The notes under the pieces were generated by a model that was given only the letters and a program-made list of their open reading frames with translations, was not told the DNA's origin and did no database searches. From an uncultured Lachnospiraceae bacterium (GTDB lineage: Bacteria > Bacillota > Clostridia > Lachnospirales > Lachnospiraceae), in contig CAKSBC010000005.1 in assembly GCA_934438085.1 (NCBI GenBank), positions 1 through 64,000 on the forward strand: a DNA stretch of 64,000 nucleotides, in the 5' to 3' direction. Both the position numbers and the translations under genes were made by a program. Of the stretch, positions 26,437-34,383 are shown one piece after another. Every line of letters begins with the position of its first letter. Position 1 is the first letter of the stretch.

Positions 26437-27192
26437 TTAGCCGAAACGTCCGGTGATATAGTCCTCTGTACGCTTATCCTTAGGTGTTGAGAACAGCTTA
26501 TCCGTATCATCAAACTCAACCATCTCTCCCAAGAGGAAAAATGCCGTCTTATCTGATATTCTCACAGCCTGCTGCATGTTATGAGTAACTATAATTATCG
26601 TATATTTTTCCTTGAGCTCTAACGCCAGATCCTCAATTCTTGATGTTGAGATAAGATCAAGCGCACTTGTAGGCTCATCCATAAGAAGGATGTCAGGTTC
26701 TACAGCGAGTGCTCTTGCAATGCAGAGTCTCTGCTGCTGTCCTCCCGAAAGACCGAGTGCAGATTTTTTTAGTCTGTCCTTGACCTCATCCCAGATGCCG
26801 GCACCGGAAAGAGAGCGCTCAACTATCTCGTCAAGCTCGGCTCTGTTATTTACTCCGTGTGTTCTCGGACCATAAGCGATATTGTCATAAATGCTCATCG
26901 GGAACGGATTAGGCTTCTGGAATACCATGCCAATCTGATGTCTTAATTCATTTATATCTACAGAGTTGTCATAAATCTCATTGCCTTTATACTGAATGCT
27001 TCCTGTGATCTTAACTCCCGGTATGAGATCATTCATACGGTTTAAGGATTTTAAAAATGTTGATTTGCCGCAGCCTGAAGGGCCTATAAGCGCTGTAATA
27101 GCCTTTTCCGGTATATTGAGACTTATATTCTTAAGCGCCTGGGTCTGTCCGTACCAGAGGCACATGTCCTTTACTGTAATAATATCGCTCAT
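26437..27192 (-). CDS. pstB: Phosphate ABC transporter ATP-binding protein PstB
   Basis: ATPase of the high-affinity phosphate importer. Walker A is GPSGCGKS (residues 37-44), then Q-loop MVFQKPNPFPMSIYDNIAYGPR, signature LSGGQQQRL, Walker B ILLMDEPTSALD and the H-loop IVTHNMQQA. The start at 27192 follows GGAGAAG and lies one base after the pstA stop; the upstream in-frame start would overlap pstA for no reason. The length of 251 is standard. It works with PstC, PstA and PstS encoded just upstream. Confidence 0.97.
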   Translation of the reverse strand: MSDIITVKDMCLWYGQTQALKNISLNIPEKAITALIGPSGCGKSTFLKSLNRMNDLIPGVKITGSIQYKGNEIYDNSVDINELRHQIGMVFQKPNPFPMSIYDNIAYGPRTHGVNNRAELDEIVERSLSGAGIWDEVKDRLKKSALGLSGGQQQRLCIARALAVEPDILLMDEPTSALDLISTSRIEDLALELKEKYTIIIVTHNMQQAVRISDKTAFFLLGEMVEFDDTDKLFSTPKDKRTEDYITGRFG

Positions 27193-27193
27193 A

Positions 27194-28222
27194 TCAATAA
27201 CTTCTCCTTTTTTTGAAATATACACCCACTAAGGTTGCCGCAATATTTAAAACAAGTGTAAGCAGCATAAGTATTGCCGCAATGGCAAAGGCAACCTCGA
27301 ATTCTCCCTGCTCCTTGGCATAGACATAAAGTGCAACTGTAAGTGTAGCCCCGGCACTCTTAAGCCCGTCAATAACACCGTTTACGGCATGAGCAAAGCC
27401 CGCCGTAAATAAAAGTGCTGCAGATTCTCCCAGGATTCTTCCTGTTGCAAGAATGCATCCAGTAATGATACCGTCCACACAGTTCGGAAGAACGACTGTC
27501 CTTATAACTCTCCATTTTCCTGCACCGAGTCCGAAGGCGCCTTCTCTGTAGCTCTGAGGAACAGTCTTTAAGCTCTCCTGAGTCGTACGCATTATTGTAG
27601 GAAGATTCATTATTACAAGCGTAAGAGCACCTGCCAATAAGGATGTCTGCATTCCCATAAACTGGCAGAAGAACAGCATTCCTACAAGACCGTAGATAAT
27701 TGAAGGAATTCCTGATAATGTCTCAGCAGCGTATTCAATGACCCCTACAAGTCTTTTATCCTTTGCATATTCTGTAAGATACACCGCAGCACCTACACCA
27801 AGCGGTAAAACTATTATCAGTGATGCAAGTACGATATAAAGTGTATTAAGAATGTCCGGAAGGATTCCGATCGAATCACTTAGGTAGCTTGGCTTGGTAG
27901 AAAGAAGCTCCCATGTAACATTCGGAAGTCCTTTGGCAAGCACATAGCCCACCATGAATATTACGAGCGCACAGGTAATTCCTGCACAAAGCCACATAAG
28001 AACTGTCATAAGCTTGATATAAGCTTGTCTCTTAAAGGAAATACCGCTCTCTCTGCTTTCATAAATGCTGTCTGTCTGTGCATAGCTCTTTGTATTTCCG
28101 GCTGCCTGCACAGATTGGTTTATTCTTATATCTGATGTAATACTGTTTTCTTTAATACTGACTGCTTTTTTGTTCCCTGCCGCAGCAGTTATATCGGATA
28201 CATATACTCCGGAATTTTTCAT
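27194..28222 (-). CDS. pstA: Phosphate ABC transporter permease PstA
   Basis: Membrane subunit of the phosphate importer. The six-helix MetI-like domain runs from about residue 70 to 335, with the EAA loop region (TTQESLKTVPQSYREGAFGLGAGKWRVIRTVVLP, near residues 215-250) that docks PstB. The N-terminal 65 residues form a polar, probably disordered extension that most PstA proteins lack (typical length 280-300, here 342). The start is 5 bp after the pstC stop. The extension may be real, since a later start would lose the coupling to pstC. Confidence 0.93.
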   Translation of the reverse strand: MKNSGVYVSDITAAAGNKKAVSIKENSITSDIRINQSVQAAGNTKSYAQTDSIYESRESGISFKRQAYIKLMTVLMWLCAGITCALVIFMVGYVLAKGLPNVTWELLSTKPSYLSDSIGILPDILNTLYIVLASLIIVLPLGVGAAVYLTEYAKDKRLVGVIEYAAETLSGIPSIIYGLVGMLFFCQFMGMQTSLLAGALTLVIMNLPTIMRTTQESLKTVPQSYREGAFGLGAGKWRVIRTVVLPNCVDGIITGCILATGRILGESAALLFTAGFAHAVNGVIDGLKSAGATLTVALYVYAKEQGEFEVAFAIAAILMLLTLVLNIAATLVGVYFKKRRSY

Positions 28223-28227
28223 TTTAA

Positions 28228-29091
28228 TTATCCTTCTCTCTTCATTAAGAAATTAAGTGTAGCGTTTATAAGCATAATAAATAAGAACAGAACAAGTGCT
28301 ATTGAGAATAATGCCTGCCTTTGAAGTCCTGCCGAATAAGACATTTCACTCGCTACCGCAGTGGTAAGAAATCTTACGCTTTGGAAGAGTCCCGGCATAT
28401 TCGGAACATTACCGGAAACCATCATAACAGCCATAGCCTCTCCTATGGCACGTCCTACTCCAAGCACTACAGCTGCAGCGATTCCGCTTTTTGCACCCGG
28501 TACAGATACCTTAAAGTAGGTTTCTACAGGAGTTGCTCCGAGCGCAAGAGACGCATCCTCATATTCTTTCGGAACTGCCTCAAGCGCAGTGAGCGACACC
28601 TTTATGATCGAAGGGAGGATCATTATCGCTAAAACTATGATGGCCGCCAGTAAGCTGGAGCCGTCCGGTATATGGAAAATACTTCTGATTCCCGGTACCA
28701 GCACCAGCATGCCTACAAGACCGTAAACAACGGACGGAATTCCTGCCAATAAGCTTACTGCTTCTTCTACAATGTTCCTTACCTTAGCAGGTGCCATTTT
28801 CGCAAGAAAAACAGCAGTCATAAATCCGATCGGTACTCCGAGTACTATTGCTCCGGCAGTACCGTATACACTTGTTAATATAAACGGCAATATACCGTAC
28901 TGAGGCTCTGCCGCAGTTGATGCCCAGGTCTTTCCGAAAAGGAACTTAATAAGTCCGATTTCTCTTAATGCGGGAATTCCTGCAATTACAAGATATACGG
29001 TTATGAGCAGCACGCATCCTACCGTTATAAGTCCGAGGATCAGAAAAATTCCGTGAACAAAATTTTCAAATGCCTGATTTTTATTTTTCAT
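28228..29091 (-). CDS. pstC: Phosphate ABC transporter permease PstC
   Basis: Second membrane subunit of the phosphate importer; 287 residues with six hydrophobic helices. It contains the PstC-type periplasmic LIKFLFGKTWASTAAEPQYGILPF near residue 42 and the EAA loop SLTALEAVPKEYEDASLALGATPVETYFKVSVPGA. It heads a pstC-A-B-phoU unit separated from pstS by 370 bp that contain its own Pho-type promoter (29189-29239). Ribosome binding site: GGAGAGATG region upstream of the ATG. Confidence 0.95.
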   Translation of the reverse strand: MKNKNQAFENFVHGIFLILGLITVGCVLLITVYLVIAGIPALREIGLIKFLFGKTWASTAAEPQYGILPFILTSVYGTAGAIVLGVPIGFMTAVFLAKMAPAKVRNIVEEAVSLLAGIPSVVYGLVGMLVLVPGIRSIFHIPDGSSLLAAIIVLAIMILPSIIKVSLTALEAVPKEYEDASLALGATPVETYFKVSVPGAKSGIAAAVVLGVGRAIGEAMAVMMVSGNVPNMPGLFQSVRFLTTAVASEMSYSAGLQRQALFSIALVLFLFIMLINATLNFLMKREG

Positions 29092-29188
29092 TTTCTTTTC
29101 ATCTCTCCTAAAGCTTAATGCTGTATTTAAGGGCTTTCGTCAAGCTATATAAAAGTCCTCATGAAAATTTAAAACATTATCCTAAATA

Positions 29189-29239
29189 CAGATATAATCT
29201 AATTCTTTTATGTAAAGCCAATTATCGGAGAAATGTAAA
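29189..29239 (-). promoter_or_regulatory. Pho-box-like promoter of pstC
   Basis: On the minus strand, two TTTACA hexamers 23 bp apart (29239-29234 and 29216-29211) with GATAA between them, then AGATTATA as the -10 region. The same arrangement occurs before pstS (30504-30554), strongly suggesting one phosphate-response regulator binds both. A direct-repeat TTTACA/TTAACA pattern is known for PhoP/PhoB sites in Gram-positives. Confidence 0.65.
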
Positions 29240-29461
29240 ATTCAGTTAAAATACTATTTCCGTTTTTTATTAAAGCAAGGTGTGCGTATATTCAGGCAGA
29301 ACACTTTTTGTCATATAACTCACTTTTTGTATAAACAGTAAGAGAGCCTCCGCTGCTTTTTTATAGCGAAAGCTCTCCCGGGCATTATATATTTAATTCG
29401 AATGAAAGGCTTTTGGTTAAAACCATTTTATTAAAGTTGTTTTAATGATAATCGTATTCTA
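29240..29461. other. Intergenic region between pstS and pstC with a stem-loop
   Basis: The stem-loop at 29341-29379 (GAGAGC/GCTCTC outer pairs, CGCTGC/GCGA inner pairs) lies 80-120 bp beyond the pstS stop on the minus strand. The downstream T-run is poor, so it may act as a partial terminator or as a 3' stabiliser that raises pstS message above pstCAB. I see no ORF here. Confidence 0.5.
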
Positions 29462-30364
29462 TCAGTTGATAGCTACAGCTCCTGCCTTAGCGATAAGGTC
29501 ATTAGCATCTGATGACATTGCATAATCGTAGAATGCCTGTGCCTGCACTGAGAGTTCAACTCCGTCCTTTGTTACAAGCACGAACGGTCTCTGGATCTTG
29601 TAGCTTCCGTCCTTAACTGTTTCCTCTGTAGCTTCTACGCCGTCAATCTTTACAGCCTTTACAGAATCCTTTACTGCTGCAAGTGAAGCATAGCCGATAG
29701 CTGCAGGATTCTGTGATACAGTTGTGATAACGTCACCTGTTGATGTAAGCTCCTGACGATACTTGCAGGCATCCTTTGTATCTGTGATAGACTCAAATCC
29801 GTCTCTTGTACCTGAACCTGCCTCACGTCCTATAAGAACGATTTCCTCATCATTTCCGCCGAGATCCTTCCAGTTTGTGATCTCGCCCTTGTAAATCTTT
29901 GCAAGATCATCAAGTGAAATGTCCTCTATAGTATTCTCATTGTTTACGATAATAGCAATACCGTCAAGGCAAAGTGTTTCTTCCTTAAGGCCTGATTCCT
30001 TTTCCTCATCCTTTAAGGCACGGCTTGAAAGTCCGATATCGCAGCGGCCTTCCTGTACTGCCTGAATTCCTGAACCTGATCCTGTTGGGTTATATGTAAA
30101 TGTTACTCCCTTATTTGCTTCCATGAAAGCTTCTCCGAGAGCACCGATAACCTTTTCCATTGATGTTGAACCATCAGTTGCAACTGTTCCTGTAAGCTCT
30201 GGTCCTGATGCTTCCTTTGCCTCCTCTGTTGATTCAGCCTGAGTGCTCTCAGCCTCTGCGCTTGTCTTGGCAGCTGTTGTCTCTGTTGAGCTTGATGATG
30301 AACAGCCTGTAAGTGCTGCGGCTGCCATGAGTCCTGTTAAAATAAGTGCTATAGTCTTTTTCAT
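29462..30364 (-). CDS. pstS: Phosphate-binding lipoprotein PstS
   Basis: Extracytoplasmic phosphate receptor. Residues 1-21 are a lipoprotein signal with lipobox LTGC (Cys21), followed by a Ser/Thr/Glu/Ala-rich spacer to about residue 55. The binding domain shows GTVATDGSTSMEKVIGALGEAF (phosphate-contacting Ser/Thr), FTYNPTGSGSGIQAV, CDIGLSSRALKDEE and IGREAGSGTRDGFE, all PstS hallmarks. The length of 300 is typical of Gram-positive PstS. It has its own Pho-like promoter about 140 bp upstream. Confidence 0.96.
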   Translation of the reverse strand: MKKTIALILTGLMAAAALTGCSSSSSTETTAAKTSAEAESTQAESTEEAKEASGPELTGTVATDGSTSMEKVIGALGEAFMEANKGVTFTYNPTGSGSGIQAVQEGRCDIGLSSRALKDEEKESGLKEETLCLDGIAIIVNNENTIEDISLDDLAKIYKGEITNWKDLGGNDEEIVLIGREAGSGTRDGFESITDTKDACKYRQELTSTGDVITTVSQNPAAIGYASLAAVKDSVKAVKIDGVEATEETVKDGSYKIQRPFVLVTKDGVELSVQAQAFYDYAMSSDANDLIAKAGAVAIN

Positions 30365-30503
30365 AATGTTTACTCCTTTTGCGCTTCCTGCGCTGTTTAA
30401 TCAGTACACTGTGCATATCCTGTCGTATGCGCCGTAAAGTGTACTCCTGACACGCTGTATTTCCCGTGCCTTACCGCGCTGCCTGTAATGCAGCTCTTTC
30501 AAA

Positions 30504-30554
30504 CATCTATAATCTACAGTACTTATGTAAAGGATTTTATCCCGTAATTGTAAA
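30504..30554 (-). promoter_or_regulatory. Pho-box-like promoter of pstS
   Basis: Two TTTACA hexamers 23 bp apart (30554-30549 and 30531-30526 on the minus strand) with GATAA at the same interior position as in the pstC promoter, followed by AGATTATAGA (-10 TATAGA at 30511-30506). The 5' UTR to the pstS ATG would be about 135 nt. Confidence 0.65.
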
Positions 30555-30590
30555 ATCAATGCAAAAATAAGTGATCTTATATAAACAACA

Positions 30591-30615
30591 CGGCGGCCCC
30601 ATTTAAGGACCGCCG
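30591..30615 (-). terminator. GC-rich hairpin downstream of iscU
   Basis: CGGCGG (30591-30596) pairs with CCGCCG (30610-30615), extended by CC/GG around one mismatch. On the minus strand it is followed by TGTTGTTTATA. It lies 110 bp beyond the iscU stop and separates the isc and pst transcripts. Confidence 0.65.
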
Positions 30616-30724
30616 CATCATAGCTGTATATTTTAAAAATACGATATTCAATAAATATCAGAAAACTGCATTTGTTTTCAAATCTCGTTTTCCTATGTCT
30701 GTATAAGATCCGAGCTGGTAATTT

Positions 30725-31165
30725 TTATACCATCGGAACTTCTTCTCCCTCTTCTGCCTCAGGGAAATCCTTAGGATCGTAAGGGATGTTGTTCTTGTCA
30801 TAGTAATCCTTAACTGCAGCCTTAATAGATTCCTCAGCAAGTACAGAGCAATGAAGCTTGAACGCAGGAAGTCCGCCAAGTGCATCTACAACTTCCTTAT
30901 TTGTAAGCTTTAAAGCCTCGTCTATAGTCTTGCCCTTGATCATCTCTGTAGCGATGGAGGTTGAAGCTATTGCTGAACCGCAGCCAAAGGTCTCGAACTT
31001 AACATCCTTGATAACCTTAGTCTCAGGATCTACATCAAGATACATCTTCATGATGTCTCCGCACTTAGCGTTGCCGACCTCGCCGACTCCTGATGCATTC
31101 TCTATCTCACCAACATTTCTTGGATGCATGAAATGATCCATTACTGTATCTGTATATAAAGCCAT
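30725..31165 (-). CDS. iscU: IscU/NifU-type Fe-S cluster assembly scaffold
   Basis: Scaffold on which iron and IscS-derived sulfur are assembled into [2Fe-2S]/[4Fe-4S] clusters. The three cluster-binding Cys are present: Cys35 in KCGD (with Asp37), Cys62 in GCGSAIAST and Cys106 in LHCSVLAEE. The N-terminal MDHFMHPRNVG is diagnostic. The length of 146 with an acidic C-terminal tail fits the NifU-like IscU form in Clostridia. It follows iscS by 86 bp, and both sit under the iscR-type regulator. Confidence 0.95.
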   Translation of the reverse strand: MALYTDTVMDHFMHPRNVGEIENASGVGEVGNAKCGDIMKMYLDVDPETKVIKDVKFETFGCGSAIASTSIATEMIKGKTIDEALKLTNKEVVDALGGLPAFKLHCSVLAEESIKAAVKDYYDKNNIPYDPKDFPEAEEGEEVPMV

Positions 31166-31251
31166 GATTAACTCCTTTTTTAGCTGAAATTTATATCACA
31201 AATGTGATTTTTAAAACTCAGGATCTCTACGGTCCTTATTTAAATTCAAAA

Positions 31252-32439
31252 TCAAAGAATGAACTGTCTCTTTCCTCTTATAAGATCCTTCCATACCGGA
31301 GACATATTTCTCAGGTATTCAACGATTTGAGGAAGCTCCTGAAGGATATAGTCTATTTCCTCTTCTGTGTTCCACTCGCAAAGACTGAGTCTGAGTGATC
31401 CGTGTGCAACCTCATGAGGACGTCCTATAGCTAAAAGTACATGGCTCGGATCAAGTGATCCTGATGTACAGGCACTTCCTGAAGAAGCGCAGATTCCTTT
31501 AAGATCAAGAAGGAGCAGCATGCTCTCTCCCTCAATTCCTTCAAAGCAGAAGTTAACATTACCTGGAAGTCTGTTCACAGGATCACCGTTAAGTGCGCTG
31601 TGAGGTATCTTGCTGATTCCTTCGATAAGCTTATCTCTGAGCTTTGAAACCTTTGCTGCATTCTCATCAATATGAGCACATGCCTCTTCTAAAGCTGCGG
31701 CAAGGCCTCTGATGCCCGCCATATTCTCGGTGCCGGCACGCTTGCCTCTTTCCTGAGCACCGCCTTCGATAATGTTTGTGAGCATGATTCCCTGTTTTGC
31801 ATAGAGAACACCTGTTCCCTTAGGGCCATGGAACTTATGACCTGACAGTGAAAGCATGTCAATATTCTGGTCCTTAACGTCTATATGAAGATGTCCTGCT
31901 GCCTGAACTGCATCTGTATGGAACAAAACTCCTGCTTCCTTACATACGGCACCAATTTCCTTGATCGGCATGATAGAACCGATCTCATTGTTAGCGTACA
32001 TAATGGTAACAAGACATGTATCAGGACGAATAGCCTTCTTAACCTGCTCAGCTGTGATAGTTCCTGTAGGACCTACAGGAAGGAGCTCTATATCAAAGCC
32101 TTCTTTTCTGAGCTTTTCAAGAGTATGAAGAATTGCATGATGCTCAAAGGCAGAAGAAATAATGTGCTTCTTACCCTTTCTCTCGCCTATTCTTGCCGCT
32201 GACACTAAGGCCTGATTATCGGCCTCAGATCCGCCTGATGTAAATGTTATTTCCTTCGGTGAGCAGCCTAAACATTTTGCTACTCTTTCTCTTGCATCCT
32301 CAAGACCTTCCTTGGCTCTCTGTCCGAGAGAATAAAGGCTTGACGGATTTCCGAACTCTTCATCAAAATATGGGAGCATAGCATTGATAGCTGTCTTGCT
32401 CATCTTTGTTGTTGCAGCATTATCCGCATAAACAAACAT
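31252..32439 (-). CDS. iscS: Cysteine desulfurase (IscS/NifS family)
   Basis: PLP enzyme that takes sulfur from cysteine to make persulfide for Fe-S cluster assembly. It shows YADNAATTK at the start, TSGGSEADNQAL, HHAILHTLE, the PLP lysine in SLSGHKFHGPKG, and the catalytic Cys loop CASSGSACTSGSLDPSHVL. The start at 32439 is chosen because AAGGGG is 8 bases upstream; an ATG two codons earlier would be too close. About 395 residues, typical for the NifS-like group. The promoter 32579-32607 lies directly after the regulator gene. Confidence 0.95.
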   Translation of the reverse strand: MFVYADNAATTKMSKTAINAMLPYFDEEFGNPSSLYSLGQRAKEGLEDARERVAKCLGCSPKEITFTSGGSEADNQALVSAARIGERKGKKHIISSAFEHHAILHTLEKLRKEGFDIELLPVGPTGTITAEQVKKAIRPDTCLVTIMYANNEIGSIMPIKEIGAVCKEAGVLFHTDAVQAAGHLHIDVKDQNIDMLSLSGHKFHGPKGTGVLYAKQGIMLTNIIEGGAQERGKRAGTENMAGIRGLAAALEEACAHIDENAAKVSKLRDKLIEGISKIPHSALNGDPVNRLPGNVNFCFEGIEGESMLLLLDLKGICASSGSACTSGSLDPSHVLLAIGRPHEVAHGSLRLSLCEWNTEEEIDYILQELPQIVEYLRNMSPVWKDLIRGKRQFIL

Positions 32440-32542
32440 AGTCATTTCCCCTTAAATACTAATTTATACTGCATTAATCGATGTTACTGTTTATAGACTG
32501 ACATCTAAGATCCTGCTGCTTAGAATGTCTGTTATTTCATAT

Positions 32543-32574
32543 ATGCATGCAAAACCCACTTATTTTGTATGCAT
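32543..32574. promoter_or_regulatory. Candidate Rrf2/IscR operator before iscS
   Basis: A 12-bp inverted repeat with one mismatch (ATGCATGCAAAA at 32543-32554, TTTTGTATGCAT at 32563-32574, 8-bp spacer) covers the predicted iscS transcription start. Control by the adjacent Rrf2 protein is inferred from position. Confidence 0.6.
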
Positions 32575-32578
32575 TTGA

Positions 32579-32607
32579 AGTCTACTATCATAAACATACT
32601 TTGTCAA
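32579..32607 (-). promoter_or_regulatory. Promoter of iscS-iscU
   Basis: Minus strand: TTGACA (32607-32602), 17-bp spacer, TAGACT (32584-32579). The -35 overlaps the last codons of the regulator gene. The inverted repeat at 32543-32574 begins just downstream. Confidence 0.7.
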
Positions 32608-33023
32608 TGGGTATTTTGCATTTCCTGCTCCATGATATCTTCAAGTGATACCGAGTCAAGATAATCATTTATAAGATTCTCTAATTTCTCCCAAACAGGC
32701 AGGGATTTGCATAATCCGGCTCTTGGGCAGACATTGTCGCTTTCAAGGCACGATACCGGTGCCAGTGAGCCTTCAGAGATACGAAGGATCTCTCCGACAG
32801 AATAGCTTTCCGCAGGTCTCGACAGGCGATAGCCTCCCTTTTTGCCTCTTAATCCTTCAACAAGTCCTGCTTTTACCATCATTGAAATAATGCTCTCAAG
32901 ATATTTTTCTGAAATACCCTGATTTTCTGCTATCAGCGGCAGCGGCATATAGCTTCCTTTTTCAAACTGCGCTAACTCCTCCATTATACGAAGGGCATAG
33001 CGTCCTTTTGTTGAAATAAGCAC
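32604..33023 (-). CDS. iscR: Rrf2-family regulator, IscR-like
   Basis: Fe-S or redox sensing repressor of the isc genes. The N-terminal winged helix begins MLISTKGRYALRIMEELA; the wing region GLRGKKGGYRLSRP follows. Three Cys (Cys92, Cys99, Cys105: SCLESDNVCPRAGLC) match the positions that hold the IscR [2Fe-2S] cluster. The 139 residues are close to the family norm. It begins 14 bp after the M20 hydrolase stop, and iscS follows with its own promoter. A CymR-type cysteine regulator is the main alternative, but those lack the Cys triad. Confidence 0.88.
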   Translation of the reverse strand: MLISTKGRYALRIMEELAQFEKGSYMPLPLIAENQGISEKYLESIISMMVKAGLVEGLRGKKGGYRLSRPAESYSVGEILRISEGSLAPVSCLESDNVCPRAGLCKSLPVWEKLENLINDYLDSVSLEDIMEQEMQNTH

Positions 33024-33037
33024 TTAATATCCTCCAT

Positions 33038-34315
33038 TTAACAAACGTAATTAACTTCCTTATACAGCTCGTCCGGTGTAGATTCGTATTCCTTGAAATC
33101 GATCTTTCCGTTGTATTTAAGAAAATCAAATGCATACTGTGCGTACAGTGCGGCACCCACCGTAAGAGCGCTCTCATCAATATCAAAGAATGGACTGTGA
33201 TTATCTGCTCCTGAACCAAGCTCATCATTTTCTATTCCAATAAATGCCATGGCTCCCGGGTAAAGCTTTGTTGCTGCCGAAAAGCTCTCGGATGCAGTCC
33301 AGCGCTTAAAGCCTACCTGAATCCCGTCGCCAAGCTTTCTTGCCGCATTTCTTGCTATCTCCGCACACTGTTCGTTATTAACAGTGGGAATGACCGGTCC
33401 GATCTGTTTTTTGACTTCGTATTCACATCCGTAGGTTCTGCATATATCCGCAAGCATCTGGTGGAATTTGTCATGCACCAGCTTTCCTACCTCCTGTTCA
33501 TAATATCTGTATGAGCCTGCGAAGGTCAGCTTGTCCGGAATTATATTCCATACCTGACCGGCAGAAACAAGTCCCAAGGAGAATGAGCAGGTCTTATCTG
33601 CAGGAATGAATCTTACCGGTATCTCGCTGACAGCCTGATAAACTGCCGCAAAGCAGTCTATAGGATTGTTTGCGATATAAGGAGTGGATCCGTGTCCGCC
33701 TTTGCCGTATATATCAACCTCAAAGCCAAAGGCGCCGGCTGTGACCGGTCCATCCAGTATAGCTGCAGTTCCGGCCTTGAGTCCTGTTCCTCTTACATGC
33801 TCTGCAAAGCATCCATGAACTTTTATATTATTATGGTACAGAAATTCTAAAAGATCGCAGAGATTTCCACCTGTTTCCTCACCTCGTTCAAAAGCAAGGA
33901 TAACTCTCATATTATTTTTATCAAGCTCTTCCGCATGCTCCTTTATAAGCTTTGCAGCACCTAAAAGCATCGCTGTATGTGCATCATGTCCGCAAAGATG
34001 CGCCGCTCCATTGACCTTTGACACACATTGTTTTTTTCTTGCAAGGTTCTTTTCACTTTCAATTATCTCAAGTGCATCTATATCAGCACGAAGCAGAACG
34101 GTTTTAGGCTCATTTTCTGTAGCTGAGCTGCCAATTATACCTAAAATGCCGCCTCTTGGAACAGCAATATATTTGATGCCAAGCTCCTTAAGTCTGTCAC
34201 ATATAAATTTGACAGTATTTTCCTCCTCATTGGAAAGCTCCGGGTTTTCATGCATATATCTTCTGTCTGCAATAAGCGAATCCTTTATTTTATTTGCCTC
34301 ATCGAGGAAGTTCAT
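33038..34315 (-). CDS. M20-family amidohydrolase/peptidase
   Basis: Metal-dependent amidohydrolase of the M20D (IAL/HipO-like) type that removes acyl or peptide groups from amino acids. It contains RRYMHENPELSNEEENTVKFI near the start, the metal ligands in GAAHLCGHDAHTAMLLGAA, the catalytic Glu pair in ILAFERGEETGG, and the C-terminal ESFSAATKLYPGAMAFIGIE. A dimerisation domain lies between (GKGGHGSTPYIANNPIDC). The length of 425 is typical. GGAGATG precedes the ATG. It lies upstream of iscR on the same strand, possibly without functional relation. Confidence 0.88.
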   Translation of the reverse strand: MNFLDEANKIKDSLIADRRYMHENPELSNEEENTVKFICDRLKELGIKYIAVPRGGILGIIGSSATENEPKTVLLRADIDALEIIESEKNLARKKQCVSKVNGAAHLCGHDAHTAMLLGAAKLIKEHAEELDKNNMRVILAFERGEETGGNLCDLLEFLYHNNIKVHGCFAEHVRGTGLKAGTAAILDGPVTAGAFGFEVDIYGKGGHGSTPYIANNPIDCFAAVYQAVSEIPVRFIPADKTCSFSLGLVSAGQVWNIIPDKLTFAGSYRYYEQEVGKLVHDKFHQMLADICRTYGCEYEVKKQIGPVIPTVNNEQCAEIARNAARKLGDGIQVGFKRWTASESFSAATKLYPGAMAFIGIENDELGSGADNHSPFFDIDESALTVGAALYAQYAFDFLKYNGKIDFKEYESTPDELYKEVNYVC

Positions 34316-34383
34316 AAGCTCTCATCTCCTTTATTGTGAATTAATAATTTAATGTAGCTATCAGCATAATGCTGACAAGCAAA

